Of a stretch of DNA of 64,000 nucleotides, positions 36,177 through 45,900 are shown piece after piece. A program made the translations under genes and the position numbers. The stretch is from NCBI GenBank assembly GCA_035489755.1, contig DATGZK010000048.1:74403-138402 (forward strand), written 5' to 3'. Below the pieces are notes generated by a model. That model was not told where the DNA came from. It made no database searches and worked only from the letters and a program-made list of their open reading frames with translations. Every line of letters starts with the position of its first letter. Position 1 is the stretch's first letter. This stretch comes from UBA9160 sp035489755 (GTDB lineage Bacteria; Myxococcota_A; UBA9160).

Positions 36177-36580
36177 GTCTCTATCTCCCATGCTGCCGGA
36201 CGATCGTTCCTGAGCGCCGGCCGGGGGCCGCTGGAGCACCTTGCTCCGATTCGTCCCGCCGCCGCGAACGGCGGCCATCCGGACCGCACGCTCCGATCGT
36301 GGCAGGTGCTTGCTGGAGCAACCCCCGTGCCAAGCGGGACTCTGCATGCCCGTGCATCGGCAAAAGATCGTTTGGACCTGAGCGCCAGGGGCGAATCCTC
36401 GGAAAGGGCCGTCCGCGGCCGCCTCACCCCGAGGCATTCAAAAACAGCCTCGGGTGACGCATTTCGGCGCTCCCGCCGACAATTCTCGTCACTTCCTCTC
36501 AAGCCGCTCTACACAAAAACCGATTCAGGGACGGCGCAGACGGCCGGCCACCAACTACCTTTCAGATCCTGGAGGAACCC
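36177..36580. other. divergent intergenic region upstream of pilA
   Basis: About 400 bases between pilA (minus) and the spermidine-synthase fusion (plus). It contains the sigma-54 promoter at 36317-36332 and, at the right edge, GGAGG for the TTG start at 36581. Otherwise no gene or RNA is seen. Confidence 0.6.
36317..36332 (-). promoter_or_regulatory. sigma-54 (-24/-12) promoter of the pil cluster
   Basis: On the minus strand the sequence is TGGCACGGGGGTTGCT, a complete match to the RpoN consensus TGGCACG-N4-TTGCW. The -12 C is at 36318, which predicts a start near 36306 and a leader of about 130 bases to the pilA ATG. In M. xanthus and Pseudomonas pilA is likewise RpoN-dependent through PilS/PilR; those genes are not in the window. 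Confidence 0.85.
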
Positions 36581-39500
36581 TTGGCTCGCGGTCGTCGTCT
36601 CGCGATTACGGCTTGTGTCCTCTTCTCCGGACTTGCTGCACTCATCTACCAGGTGATCTGGACCCGATTTCTTGGCTTCGCTTTCGGTACGACCACGGAA
36701 GCCATCGGGAGTGTGCTTGCCATCTTCTTTGGCGGAATGGCACTCGGCAACCTGTGGGCGGCACGCCGCCTTTCCCGGCTTCGCCGCCCGCTTCGCGTCT
36801 ACGGCTGGCTCGAAGGGGGGGTCGGCCTCTGGGCGTTCGGCTCACTCCCCCTGCTCGAAAGAATGGACAGGCTCTATGCGTTCCTCGGCGAAGGGGTCGG
36901 GCCTGCGGCGGGACTCCTCCTCCGCCTCTGCGCCGCGGCGGCTCTCCTCCTCCCGCCCACCATCGCAATCGGCGCCACCCTCCCGGTGGTGGCACGGGGG
37001 CTTATCGGAGAGGACCGAACTCGAGGCCGCTGGAGCGCCATCCTCTATTCCTCGAATACGCTCGGGGCAGTCCTTGGCGCTTACGCATCGGGCTTCTGGC
37101 TGGTACCGCAGCTCGGGCTCACGCGGGCGATCTTCCTGGCGGGTGCCGTGAGCCTGTGCGTGGGGGCGTTTGCACTGTTCACGGGCGAGGATGCGGAGGC
37201 ACGCTCGCCCACGCCGCGGGATGATTTCACCCTAGATGCTGAAGATCTCTCCCTCCAAGAGGCACCTCTGGCTGAGAGTGACAGATCCGTGGTGAGCGGG
37301 GGCCGCAGGATCTTCCTCATCTTGTTCGGAATCTCCGGTTTCGTTGCGATCGGCTATGAGATCGTGTGGTCCAAGGTCCTCGGCATCATTCTCGAAGGAA
37401 CCTTATACGGTTTCGCGGCCGTCCTCTCCGTGTATCTCCTCGGCATCACCCTCGGCAGCATGGCGGTCGCACGCTCCGTCGACCGAGTCCGCGACCTCCC
37501 GCGCGCCTTTGCGCTGCTTCACACGGGAATCGCAGCCACCGTGTGCATCGGCATCCTGGCGGTGCCCTACCTTCCATTCGCTCTACACCAACTCACGAGA
37601 GCGATCGGCGGGGGGGATCCCGTTCAACTTCTCCTCCTCGTAGCCGCACCTCTCGTGCTTCTGCCGACCGCCCTCTTTGGCGCCTCGTTCCCCATCTTGA
37701 TCCGCATCTTGTCACGCGAGGCGTCCGACGTGGGACGAGCGATCGGGATTGCGACCGCCATGAACACCGCGGGGAGTATCGTCTCGAGCCTCTGCGTGGG
37801 CTTCTGGGCGGTTCCGCTCCTCGGCCTCGATGCCACGCTGTACGCCCTCGTCCTCATCGACGTCGGGATTGCAGTGATCGCGTTGCTCAGCGTCCAAGGC
37901 GGCCCAGCTCCTGCCCGGATCGGGGCTCTTGCCTCCTCCATCGCGGTTGCACTGATCGTCGCATTGACCTTTCCAGGAGCGAGGGTTGGCGCTGCGATTG
38001 CCGGTCGGAACGTGAAGAGCGATTCGCTAAAGGCTTATTGGAGTGATGTTTCGCGCATCGAGTCCTCGCTTCGCTTCCTCGCCGAAGGTCGCAACTCCGT
38101 CGTGAGCGTGCATCAAACTCCAAATGGTCGGATGCTTGACAACAACGGTCTTTCTGAGGGCGAGCTTCGCTATGGGCCGCCGTATCTTGCGCTCGAGGAG
38201 GCGCTTCTCGGGATTCTTCCCTACCTCGGCGCAGAATCCCCGAAGCGGGCCCTTGTCGTCGGACTTGGGGGCGGTAACACGCTCAACGCCCTCCGCGCGA
38301 CTGCCATTGCGAAGATCGACGTGGCCGAGCTTGAGCCGAAGGTGCTCGAGGGCCTCGAGGTGCTTTACGAGGGACGCGAGAGCCCGCTCTCGGACCCGCG
38401 CATCTCGGTGCTCTTGAACGACGGGCGAAACGAGCTGCTGCGGGGGCGCTACGCCCTCACGAAGCGCTACGACGTGATCGCGTCACAGCCGAGCCATCCG
38501 TGGCTTGCGGGCGCGGCGAACCTGTTCACGGAAGAATTCTTTGCGTTGGCCAGGGCGAACCTGACGGACACGGGCGTGTTTGCTCTCTGGGTGAATGGCT
38601 TCCGAACAGATTCTGCGTCCATCCTCGCGATTGCGACGAGTTTCGAGCGGATCTTCCCTGGCAGCGTGCTGGTGGACGCAGGAGCCGGTCGTCCGCGCGA
38701 GTCGCTCATCCTGCTCGGTGGTCTTCGGCCCATCAAGCTCCACGCTACGATGCTTGCCGAACGCCTCGAGGAACCCGGTTTGCGGGCGCTCCTGCGGCTT
38801 TTTGGAATCGAGAAACCCGAGGATCTCCTCGCTCGCTTCGAAGGGCCCACCGCGTCGTTTGCCTCCATCCTTCCCGCGGCGTCGAATACCGACGATAACG
38901 CCTTCGTCGAGATGCGTATTCCGCGGCTCAGGGTCGGAGCCCCGTTTGATTTCGCCGAGATCGAAGGACGCCTCGCCGCCACGGCTCCCGTTTTGCCCGA
39001 AAGCGAGGGGGAGATTGATGTCGCTGCGGTGGCCAGCGCCCTTTTGAACCTTTTCAAGAAGCAGCCGGAGTGGGCCTACACGCCGAAACTCGAGCGCCTT
39101 TTGCACGTACACGGCGCAAAGCTCGATCCCGTGACGTCACAAAGCCTCCTCCTCGCCGGTAGGCTCCGCCGGAGCGACTCGCGAGCCACCGCGCTGGTTC
39201 AATTGCGCGCGCTCGCCGCGGCCTCGCAGGGTCGCCCTGAGCCCTTGCGCGCGCTCGGGGAGGACCTCGCGATTCGCGTACGTGATTTCCGTGCCGGGGG
39301 TGACGCCTTCGCAGAGGCTTACGCGCGGGCGCACGATCCGGGGGACGCCTATGACGCCGCACGGGCGTACCATCATGTGGACCCCTCCCTTGCCTCAACG
39401 TGGGCCCAGAAGATCATCGGCAAGGATCGGGCACGCTTTCCGCGGCTTGCGGTCTACGAGGCCGAGCGAGCGCTCGCCGCACGTGCGGACCGCGCGGTCC

Positions 39501-39985
39501 TCCGTGATCTCCTTACAGAAGTGCTGCGCTATCGAGACACCGACGAAGGCCGAGAGAACCCTCAGCTCAGTGCCGTCGCGGGTGAGCTCGCAGCGGCTCT
39601 CGGCGACGACCGCGCTGCACGAAGGTACGCCGATCTGGATCACGAAGGGCGAGAGGCGCGCGCGCGCCCGATCCTCCAGCTCGCGGCTGACGCGATCGCT
39701 TCTGGGCACCTGGACGAGGCGGGAACAGCGATCGTCGAAGCGGAGGAGCTGCTACCGGCAAGCGCGCGGGTCGCGGATCTGCGAGTGCGCCTTGCTGCGA
39801 AGCGATCCGATCCGCGAGCCCTTGCGTTGGCGTTCGCGGACGTCCGCGCAGCGGCGGTGACCGTCGCGGACGGAATTTCGGCCGAGAACACCCTGCGCTT
39901 GGAACTCGGCTTGCCGCTCTTGCCCATGTTCCCGCCGCGCGAGGCGACGCAGGAGAGCGCTTCGAACGCGGGGGGGCGACCCTAG
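36581..39985 (+). CDS. fused polytopic membrane / spermidine-synthase-like protein
   Basis: A 1134-residue protein with three parts. Residues 1-470 hold about 12 TM segments in two bundles split by a charged loop, as in the fused MFS/spermidine synthase family. Residues 490-720 are a spermidine-synthase-like Rossmann domain: VVGLGGGNTLNAL, VAELEPKVLEGL and YDVIASQPSHPWLAGAANLF. The usual catalytic Asp of true aminopropyltransferases is replaced in this last motif, so the reaction is uncertain. Residues 800-1134 are a long helical, TPR-like extension. The TTG start is fixed by GGAGG five bases upstream. It is divergent from pilA and its 3' end overlaps the small zinc protein gene. Confidence 0.85.
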   Translation: MARGRRLAITACVLFSGLAALIYQVIWTRFLGFAFGTTTEAIGSVLAIFFGGMALGNLWAARRLSRLRRPLRVYGWLEGGVGLWAFGSLPLLERMDRLYAFLGEGVGPAAGLLLRLCAAAALLLPPTIAIGATLPVVARGLIGEDRTRGRWSAILYSSNTLGAVLGAYASGFWLVPQLGLTRAIFLAGAVSLCVGAFALFTGEDAEARSPTPRDDFTLDAEDLSLQEAPLAESDRSVVSGGRRIFLILFGISGFVAIGYEIVWSKVLGIILEGTLYGFAAVLSVYLLGITLGSMAVARSVDRVRDLPRAFALLHTGIAATVCIGILAVPYLPFALHQLTRAIGGGDPVQLLLLVAAPLVLLPTALFGASFPILIRILSREASDVGRAIGIATAMNTAGSIVSSLCVGFWAVPLLGLDATLYALVLIDVGIAVIALLSVQGGPAPARIGALASSIAVALIVALTFPGARVGAAIAGRNVKSDSLKAYWSDVSRIESSLRFLAEGRNSVVSVHQTPNGRMLDNNGLSEGELRYGPPYLALEEALLGILPYLGAESPKRALVVGLGGGNTLNALRATAIAKIDVAELEPKVLEGLEVLYEGRESPLSDPRISVLLNDGRNELLRGRYALTKRYDVIASQPSHPWLAGAANLFTEEFFALARANLTDTGVFALWVNGFRTDSASILAIATSFERIFPGSVLVDAGAGRPRESLILLGGLRPIKLHATMLAERLEEPGLRALLRLFGIEKPEDLLARFEGPTASFASILPAASNTDDNAFVEMRIPRLRVGAPFDFAEIEGRLAATAPVLPESEGEIDVAAVASALLNLFKKQPEWAYTPKLERLLHVHGAKLDPVTSQSLLLAGRLRRSDSRATALVQLRALAAASQGRPEPLRALGEDLAIRVRDFRAGGDAFAEAYARAHDPGDAYDAARAYHHVDPSLASTWAQKIIGKDRARFPRLAVYEAERALAARADRAVLRDLLTEVLRYRDTDEGRENPQLSAVAGELAAALGDDRAARRYADLDHEGREARARPILQLAADAIASGHLDEAGTAIVEAEELLPASARVADLRVRLAAKRSDPRALALAFADVRAAAVTVADGISAENTLRLELGLPLLPMFPPREATQESASNAGGRP

Positions 39986-40164
39986 CCGCGCTTGGGGTCG
40001 GGAGGCGACTGCCCGCTGGCTCGGATCGTACGGTCGGCGGCCTTCTTTTCCTTCAACTTTTCGCCACTCGCCTCGCGGCGAACCGACGCGTTGCAGGTGC
40101 GACAGATCCTACCCTTGAGCTCCCGCTCCTCGCGCTCGTTCCCACAGATCATGCAGCGTCCCAT
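39982..40164 (-). CDS. small zinc-ribbon protein
   Basis: A 60-residue basic protein beginning MGRCMICGNEREERELKG, with a second pair CRTC, so two CxxC knuckles about 18 residues apart and a lysine-rich tail. ATG 40162-40164 has AAGGAG just upstream. The stop codon overlaps that of the convergent fusion gene (both within 39982-39985). The gene recalls short conserved deltaproteobacterial zinc-binding proteins; its function is unknown. Confidence 0.75.
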   Translation of the reverse strand: MGRCMICGNEREERELKGRICRTCNASVRREASGEKLKEKKAADRTIRASGQSPPDPKRG

Positions 40165-40278
40165 GGCTCTCCTTACGGGCCAACGGCACAAATCGGTCCT
40201 CTAGGTTATCGCACACTGCCACTCCCGTTGACAGCGGTGGCGGGGTGTGGCTAGGTTGCCCTGCCGGTTCAGCGACTC

Positions 40279-40354
40279 GCTCCCATCGTCTAGTGGCCTA
40301 GGACGTGGCCCTCTCAAGGCCAAAACACGGGTTCGACTCCCGTTGGGAGCGCCA
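40279..40354 (+). tRNA. tRNA-Glu (anticodon CTC), integration target
   Basis: A 76-base cloverleaf with acceptor stem GCTCCCA/TGGGAGC, anticodon loop CTCTCAA (anticodon CTC, reading GAG), T loop TTCGACT and encoded CCA at 40352-40354. Its 3' end is duplicated at 53218-53239, marking it as the attachment site of an integrated element. Confidence 0.95.
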
Positions 40355-40356
40355 CA
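40335..40356 (+). repeat. att-like direct repeat, left copy (inside tRNA-Glu 3' end)
   Basis: 22 bases covering the T-arm 3' side, acceptor strand and CCA of tRNA-Glu plus two following bases. They are identical to 53218-53239, 12.9 kb away in the same orientation. This is the standard footprint left when a tyrosine-integrase element inserts into a tRNA gene and restores its 3' end. Confidence 0.8.
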
Positions 40357-40371
40357 CCCACCTGCGTAATC

Positions 40372-40558
40372 AGGCAGTTGCGAGACGCCCTCTTCCGCGA
40401 TTTCCGCTTGGCGACAAGCTGGCGACAAAATAACCGAGTCCGGTGTCACGCGGCGCGGTCGAAGAACCTCCACCAAGGCCGAGTCGGCGAGCTGCGCGTA
40501 GCGGCGGGTCGAGCGTGGGTCCGCGTGTCCCAGCATCCGCTGCAGGATGCGCTCATTC
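40372..40558 (-). pseudogene. tyrosine integrase C-terminal remnant
   Basis: The minus-strand frame reads ILQRMLGHADPRSTRRYAQL followed by ADSALVEVL, the LGH...T..Y box of a tyrosine recombinase with the catalytic Tyr in RRYAQL. The rest of the enzyme, including the RHT box and the SAM-like DNA-binding domain, is missing. The frame is lost immediately upstream, where it is joined to another gene remnant, and continues without a stop through the antisense strand of tRNA-Glu. The gene pointed toward the tRNA, as integrases next to their att site often do. It is non-functional. Confidence 0.8.
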
Positions 40559-40772
40559 CATCGTGCAAGACTGCCCGATACGGCTTCTCCTCCGAAATCT
40601 TTGCTTCGCCGTAGATCGGCTCCCACACCGCGACAGCAATCTTGATAGCTGTCGCAGCGTCAGGGACGCAGCCGTGCTTGGGTCTAAAGTTGTGCACGAG
40701 CTCTCCGCCTGTTGCTGCGCCGGCCAGACCGGCAATCGCGCAAAACAGCAGCATGATGGCCGTCTTCCTCAC
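40559..40772 (-). pseudogene. truncated secreted NTF2-fold immunity-like protein
   Basis: From a GTG at 40770-40772 with GAGGGG upstream the frame gives a signal peptide (RKTAIMLLFCAIAGLAGA), then CVPDAATAIKIAVAVWEPI and YGEAKISEEKPYRAVLHDG. That is the first half of the NTF2-fold immunity family (DAxTAIxIAExxxxPIYGE, KPFxAxLxDG). After HDG the frame enters integrase-remnant DNA in the wrong phase and stops at 40446. The conserved second half (W-V-G-T-L) is gone, so it is a broken gene. It suggests that a polymorphic-toxin or interbacterial-competition cassette once lay here. Confidence 0.65.
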
Positions 40773-40839
40773 TGCACCCCTCGCAAGCCACGCGGGAGGG
40801 CTATTTCAGCGACGCACCCGCCGAGCTCCGCGTCTTGTC

Positions 40840-42957
40840 TTAGCGGACAAAAAACCGCACCGTCTCGAGGGCTCGTCCTCCGGCGTCGAGAAGCGCAAGC
40901 TCGTGGCGCCCACGCCGCGGTGCCCACAGGATCGGTCGAGCCGCTGAGCCCAGCCGTCGGCCGTCGAGGACGAGTGCGAGCTTCGCATCGGCAGGAGCCG
41001 CCTGGACGAGGACGCGCTCGCGTTCGCTGGGAATGTCAGGGTCGAGTGCGAGGACTGTGCCGTCGGCTGGCGCGAGGATGCGTCCTAGCCCGGGTTCGCC
41101 CTGCGGCGCTGCGGCGGCGGGGGACACCGGCTCCGTCCCGGCGAGATACCACTCCCGGCCAATGCGCACGAGGCCCCGGGGAGGCTCGGGCGCGTCGCTC
41201 GGCGCGTCGGCCTGCAGCGCGTTCATGATCTCGAGCCACGCCGGTGCGGCGCCATCGACACCCGAGACGTCCCACATCGGCGCGCCCGAAAAGTTCCCGA
41301 CCCAGACACCCACCGTGAACCGGCGCGAGGAGCCGATGCACCAATTGTCGCGCATGTCCTTACTTGTCCCGGTCTTGACTGCGCTCCAGAAACGCGTCGC
41401 GAGGACGCTCTCCAGGCCAAAGCTGAGCGCGCGTCCAGTCCGGTCGGAGAGAACGTCGCTCACGATGAACGCTGCGGCTGGCGAGAAGACGGGCTGCGGC
41501 ACCCTGGCCGCATCTGCAGGCGTAAGCCGCAATCCTCCGTAGAATCCGCCTTTCGCCAGCGCTCGGTAGGCACCCACCAGCTCCCAGAGCGAGACATCCG
41601 CCGATCCCAGCGCGAGCGAGTCGCCGTAGAAGTCCGGTTCGCGCAGTCCCATCACACCGAGGCGCCGCAAGGTCGCCACCAATGCGTCGACTCCGACCTG
41701 CTGCAGGACACGCACCGCGGGCACGTTTAGCGACGACGCGAGTGCCTCGCGTACCGGGATGGGTCCCCGAAAGCCGTGATCGTAGTTCTCGGGCCGGTAG
41801 GTCCCGAGCGCAGTCACGACATCAAGGGGCGTGTCGTCTATCCGTGTGGAGGCCGTCACCAGCCTCGCGTCCAGCGCCTGCGCATAGAGGAAGGGTTTGA
41901 GCGTCGAGCCCGCCTGCCGACGCGCTCGTACGCCATCGACGAGCGGAGCCGTAGAGAGCTCGCCGCTTCCACCAACGTAGGCGAGCACATCACCGCTGGC
42001 ATTGTCCACGACGAGGGCTGCCGCGTCGCGTACGTTGCGCCCCCTGAGCGCGAGGACTTGCTGCTGTAGCACGCGGATCGCGAGCCGCTGAGTACCGGCA
42101 TCGAGAGTCGAGACGATCCGGCGTGCGGGGTCCGCTCCTCCGAAGCTGTATAGAAGCCGCGTCGCGACGTGCGGCGCGAGGGCAACCTCCGGGCGCACCG
42201 ATGGCAGAGAGTGGAGCGCTGCCTCCGCGCTCGCTGCAATCTCCGCACACGGCGGTACCGCCCGCAGCCGCAGTGCGAGCCGGCACGCCCGCGCGATGAC
42301 CGCGTCGACAGGAGCGTTCGGAGCCGGGAGGAGCCCGGCAAGAAGAGCTGCTTCTATGTCGCCGAGGCCGTCCGGTTCTCGATCGAAGAGGCCACGCGAG
42401 GCGGCCTCCACCCCTTGGAGTTCGCCGCGGAACGTCGCCAGGTTTAGATACGCCTCTAGAATCTCATCCTTCGACCATCGCCGCTCGAGAGCGAGCGCTC
42501 CCTGTATCTGGCGCAGCTTCTGCAGTAATCCGCGCCCATCGCGACCGCCGCGCAGCGCTGGATCGAGGAGCGCTGTGAGCTGCATGGCGAGCGTGCTCGC
42601 ACCACGCATGCGCTTGCCGCGCCCGGCATCCCAGAGGGCCGCCGCGATGGCGCGCGGGTCGACTCCGCCGTGGCTCCAGAAGCGGCGGTCCTCGGCCTCA
42701 ATCACGGCGCGTACCAGTGCTGGCGAGATGTCGACAAGCGTGACCCAGCGGAGGCGACGGCCACGCGCGTCAACGCGCCGCTCCTGGAGCACGGCGCCGT
42801 GTCTGTCGAGAAGGACCGCCTCGGAGCTCTGGAAGCGAGCCCGTACATCAGCGAAGGGTGGGACAGCCAGCGCATTGCCCAGCGTGGTCAGCGCGCACGC
42901 AACGACAGCGAGGATGAGACCCCCCGCGAAAATCAGCTCCATCCTTCGCAGCCTCAC
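40840..42957 (-). CDS. pbpC: penicillin-binding protein 1C (bifunctional)
   Basis: A 705-residue class A PBP of the 1C type. An N-terminal TM anchor is followed by a GT51 transglycosylase domain with catalytic Glu88 in EAEDRRFWSHGG and RGASTLAMQL. The transpeptidase domain has nucleophile Ser351 in GSTLKPF, SSLN, and KTGTSKDMRDNW. A C-terminal BiPBP_C domain of about 90 residues is characteristic of PBP1C. The GTG start overlaps the alpha-2-macroglobulin stop (GTGA). The pbpC/A2M pairing is known from many Gram-negatives and is thought to couple wall repair to protease trapping. Confidence 0.95.
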   Translation of the reverse strand: MRLRRMELIFAGGLILAVVACALTTLGNALAVPPFADVRARFQSSEAVLLDRHGAVLQERRVDARGRRLRWVTLVDISPALVRAVIEAEDRRFWSHGGVDPRAIAAALWDAGRGKRMRGASTLAMQLTALLDPALRGGRDGRGLLQKLRQIQGALALERRWSKDEILEAYLNLATFRGELQGVEAASRGLFDREPDGLGDIEAALLAGLLPAPNAPVDAVIARACRLALRLRAVPPCAEIAASAEAALHSLPSVRPEVALAPHVATRLLYSFGGADPARRIVSTLDAGTQRLAIRVLQQQVLALRGRNVRDAAALVVDNASGDVLAYVGGSGELSTAPLVDGVRARRQAGSTLKPFLYAQALDARLVTASTRIDDTPLDVVTALGTYRPENYDHGFRGPIPVREALASSLNVPAVRVLQQVGVDALVATLRRLGVMGLREPDFYGDSLALGSADVSLWELVGAYRALAKGGFYGGLRLTPADAARVPQPVFSPAAAFIVSDVLSDRTGRALSFGLESVLATRFWSAVKTGTSKDMRDNWCIGSSRRFTVGVWVGNFSGAPMWDVSGVDGAAPAWLEIMNALQADAPSDAPEPPRGLVRIGREWYLAGTEPVSPAAAAPQGEPGLGRILAPADGTVLALDPDIPSERERVLVQAAPADAKLALVLDGRRLGSAARPILWAPRRGRHELALLDAGGRALETVRFFVR

Positions 42958-45900
42958 GGCTGCACCTCGACGGCCTCATCGGGAAGCTCACCGAAGCGCT
43001 CCGGCGAGTACATCGCCTCGACCCGCGTCGGCGGGAGCCCGAGGCGACCCGCTTGGTTGAGCCGCAGCGTGTAGTCGAAGCCGAGATTTCCCTTTGGCAC
43101 GAACTCGTAGTAGCGGCGGTATACCTGCTGACCGCGCTCAATGAAGGCCGGCCACCCCCACCCCGTCGTCTTTTCACCCGTCGTTGCGAGGAGCGAGTCG
43201 CCGCCGAGGCCACTTCCCAGGATCGTCGCCCCGGCCGGGATCGGATCGCTTACAACGACCCAGCTTGCGTCTGCCTCGGCGTCCACCTCGAGGTGGACGC
43301 GGACAACGTCCCCTCGACTCCAAACACCCGCTACGCGCTGGGTGACGGGTTCGAGCCGGCGTTCGATGCGGTAGCCGCTCGAAAACGGCGCTCGAAGCGG
43401 AACCGCCGCCACACTCTGGACAAGTGCCCATGGCGCGCCGGCCCCCTCGTGGCGCAGTACGAGCCGCGACCTCGCGTCCGGCCATGCGAAGTGCACGGGC
43501 CCGCCGTCCGGGGACGTGGACCAATCCACGCGCTCCGTATCTCCCCCGAGCGTCGCTACAGTGACTCCTCCCACCGGCGTCGCCTCGAAGGCCTGTGAGA
43601 ACTTCTCGAGCGCGAGCACTCCCCACGCATTCGCAGTCGTCGTGCCCCATGCACCTCGCTGCTGGAGTGAGAGCGCCCCGCGCATGAGGCGCGGCACATC
43701 GTCGTGCCACGATGCCGCCCGAAGTCGAGAGAGCACGAGCTTGTTCGCATTCACGTCCTTCGTCGCGAGGAGCCAGTCGATCACCCCGCCGCGACTCGTG
43801 GCGAAGCCCAGCGTCGTTCCCTGGACATCGAGGTGCGCGCGCAGGACGCGCTCGGCCTCCGCGAGGCGTGCTTCTCCACCGGGAATACCGGGTACCCGTT
43901 CGAGAATCGAGACCCAATCGAGGAGCCCGGAGTTGGGCAGGAGGGAAATCTCCTCGACGGGGATCGCACTCACGAGCGAAGGCGTCGCATGGCCGTATCG
44001 GGCGAGTGCGTCTGCCGCTGCGAGCTTGCGTAGGGGGAGGTCGGCGGCCCGGAGGACGGAGTTCCGCTCGAGTTTTCCCTGCACGAATCGCTCAAGAGCC
44101 GAAAGCATGCGGTCGCGCAGAGGCGAGGGAACTTCGAACGCGGCTTCCTCAGCGATCGAGAGGAGGTAAGAAGTCATGACCTCGCTGCCCCGAAGCATCG
44201 TCGGGAAAAACTTGGCGAGGCCGTCGTCATCCAGATACGAGGGCAGCGCGCCCATCACCGACTTCCAACGATCGGGGTCGCGAAGAGCGACGGCGATGGA
44301 GACCCGCTGCTCGAGGCAGTCATAGGGGTACTCGCGCATCGCACGCTCGATACCATCACGCCCAGCTGCAAGCCGTGGACGCACAGCCAACTCAATGCCG
44401 CCTACCCCGGGCAGCGCATCCGTAGGGCGCTCGACGGGAAGCGCCTCCGAGGGCACGAGCTGGGCGAGGGTCGCCTGGAGCACACGCGGCGGCACCGCCG
44501 GTACCACACGCTGGGAAATGCGAAGATGATCCTCAGTCCCGCCACTCCCTACGACTCCCACGTCCCAGCTGAGTGCGGTGGCGGCTACGGGTACGTTGAC
44601 GTCCCAGCTCGCCTCCTGAGCCTCGCCTGCCCCGAGGTTCAGTGCGAGCGGGGGGAGCACCTCCGAGAGGCCTCCGACCTGCGCGGTCAGTTTCACGTCC
44701 TGCGAGCGAGACGTCGTGTTCCGAAGGGTGAAGCCTGCCCGGAAGCGGTCTCCCGCCCGCACGAACGAAGGTATACCCGCGAAGATCATGAGATCCTGAG
44801 TCGTGCGGATCGAAGCGCCGCCAGTACCGAAGAGCGCGTCGCCACCTGTAGCGATTGCGGTGATCCGGAAGCTTGTCAGCGAGTCGTTGAGCGGGATTTC
44901 GAAAGCGGCGTCGCCCTTCGCGTCGAGGGCCACGCGCCCCCGCCAGAGGAGCAGCGTGTCGAAGAGCTCGCGGGTTGCGCGCTGGCCCCCTCCACCACCG
45001 CTCGGCAACGCCTTCAATCCGAAGTGGCGCTTGCCCACGACCTGCATCTGCGCAGTGGAGGTACGCACGCCGTACATTCGTCGGCCCATCATCCCCTCCA
45101 GGAGCTTCCAGCTGTCGTTCGGCATCAGCTCAAGCAGCCCCTCGTCCACTGCAGCCACCGCGATCTCGCTCCCAGGGGGAGGGGCACCGCCGGCGGCTGT
45201 ACGCACCGCCACATGCACATTCGCCTTCTCGTGCACTCGGTAGCTGCTGCGCTCCGGCTCAACGCGCACGGCGAGTTCGCTCTCCCGCCACCCGACCTTG
45301 ATCTCTGCGATGCCGAGGCGATAGGCGGGCTTCGCGAGATCCACGCGCGCTGTCGGCGCCGGCGTGTCGACGCGGCCGCGCACCGCGAGCACCGAGACGA
45401 AGACGTTGGGTGCGAAGCTCCCATCGACCGGCACCTTCACCACGGGGTCGCGGCCTGAGAGTTTCGTCACGAAGGTCGTCGCCACGCCCTCGCGCTCGAC
45501 AGAGACGAGTGCGGTGGCCTCGCGGAACGGCATCCGCACCTGGAAGCGTGCGGTTTCCCCGGGCTCGTAACGCTGCTTGGCGGGCAGGACCTCCATGCGG
45601 TCGTCGTCGCTCTGAGCAAACCACGAATCATCTGCTCCCGGTACAAAGACGGTTGTCCGGGTCAGGCTCTGCCGCCCGGCGCGATCCCGCGTCCGTGCCA
45701 CGAACACAAGCTCGCCGCTGCGCGGCGGTATGCCCTCGCACTCGAAGGTCCCGTGGAGATCGGTGCGACCGGAGCAGAAGGGCCCAATCCGCCGGATCTC
45801 TTCGACGTACTCGTAGGAGTAGAAGCCTCCAACGATGCGCTTGCGTGTCGAGTACTCGCGACGTTCAAATGCGTCAATCTCTACCTTCGCAAGCCAGACT

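Noticed and set aside
40201..40446. continuation of the integrase-tail frame through tRNA-Glu
   Set aside because: The sequence is simply the antisense translation of the tRNA gene (NGSRTRVLALRG...), a known source of spurious C-termini.
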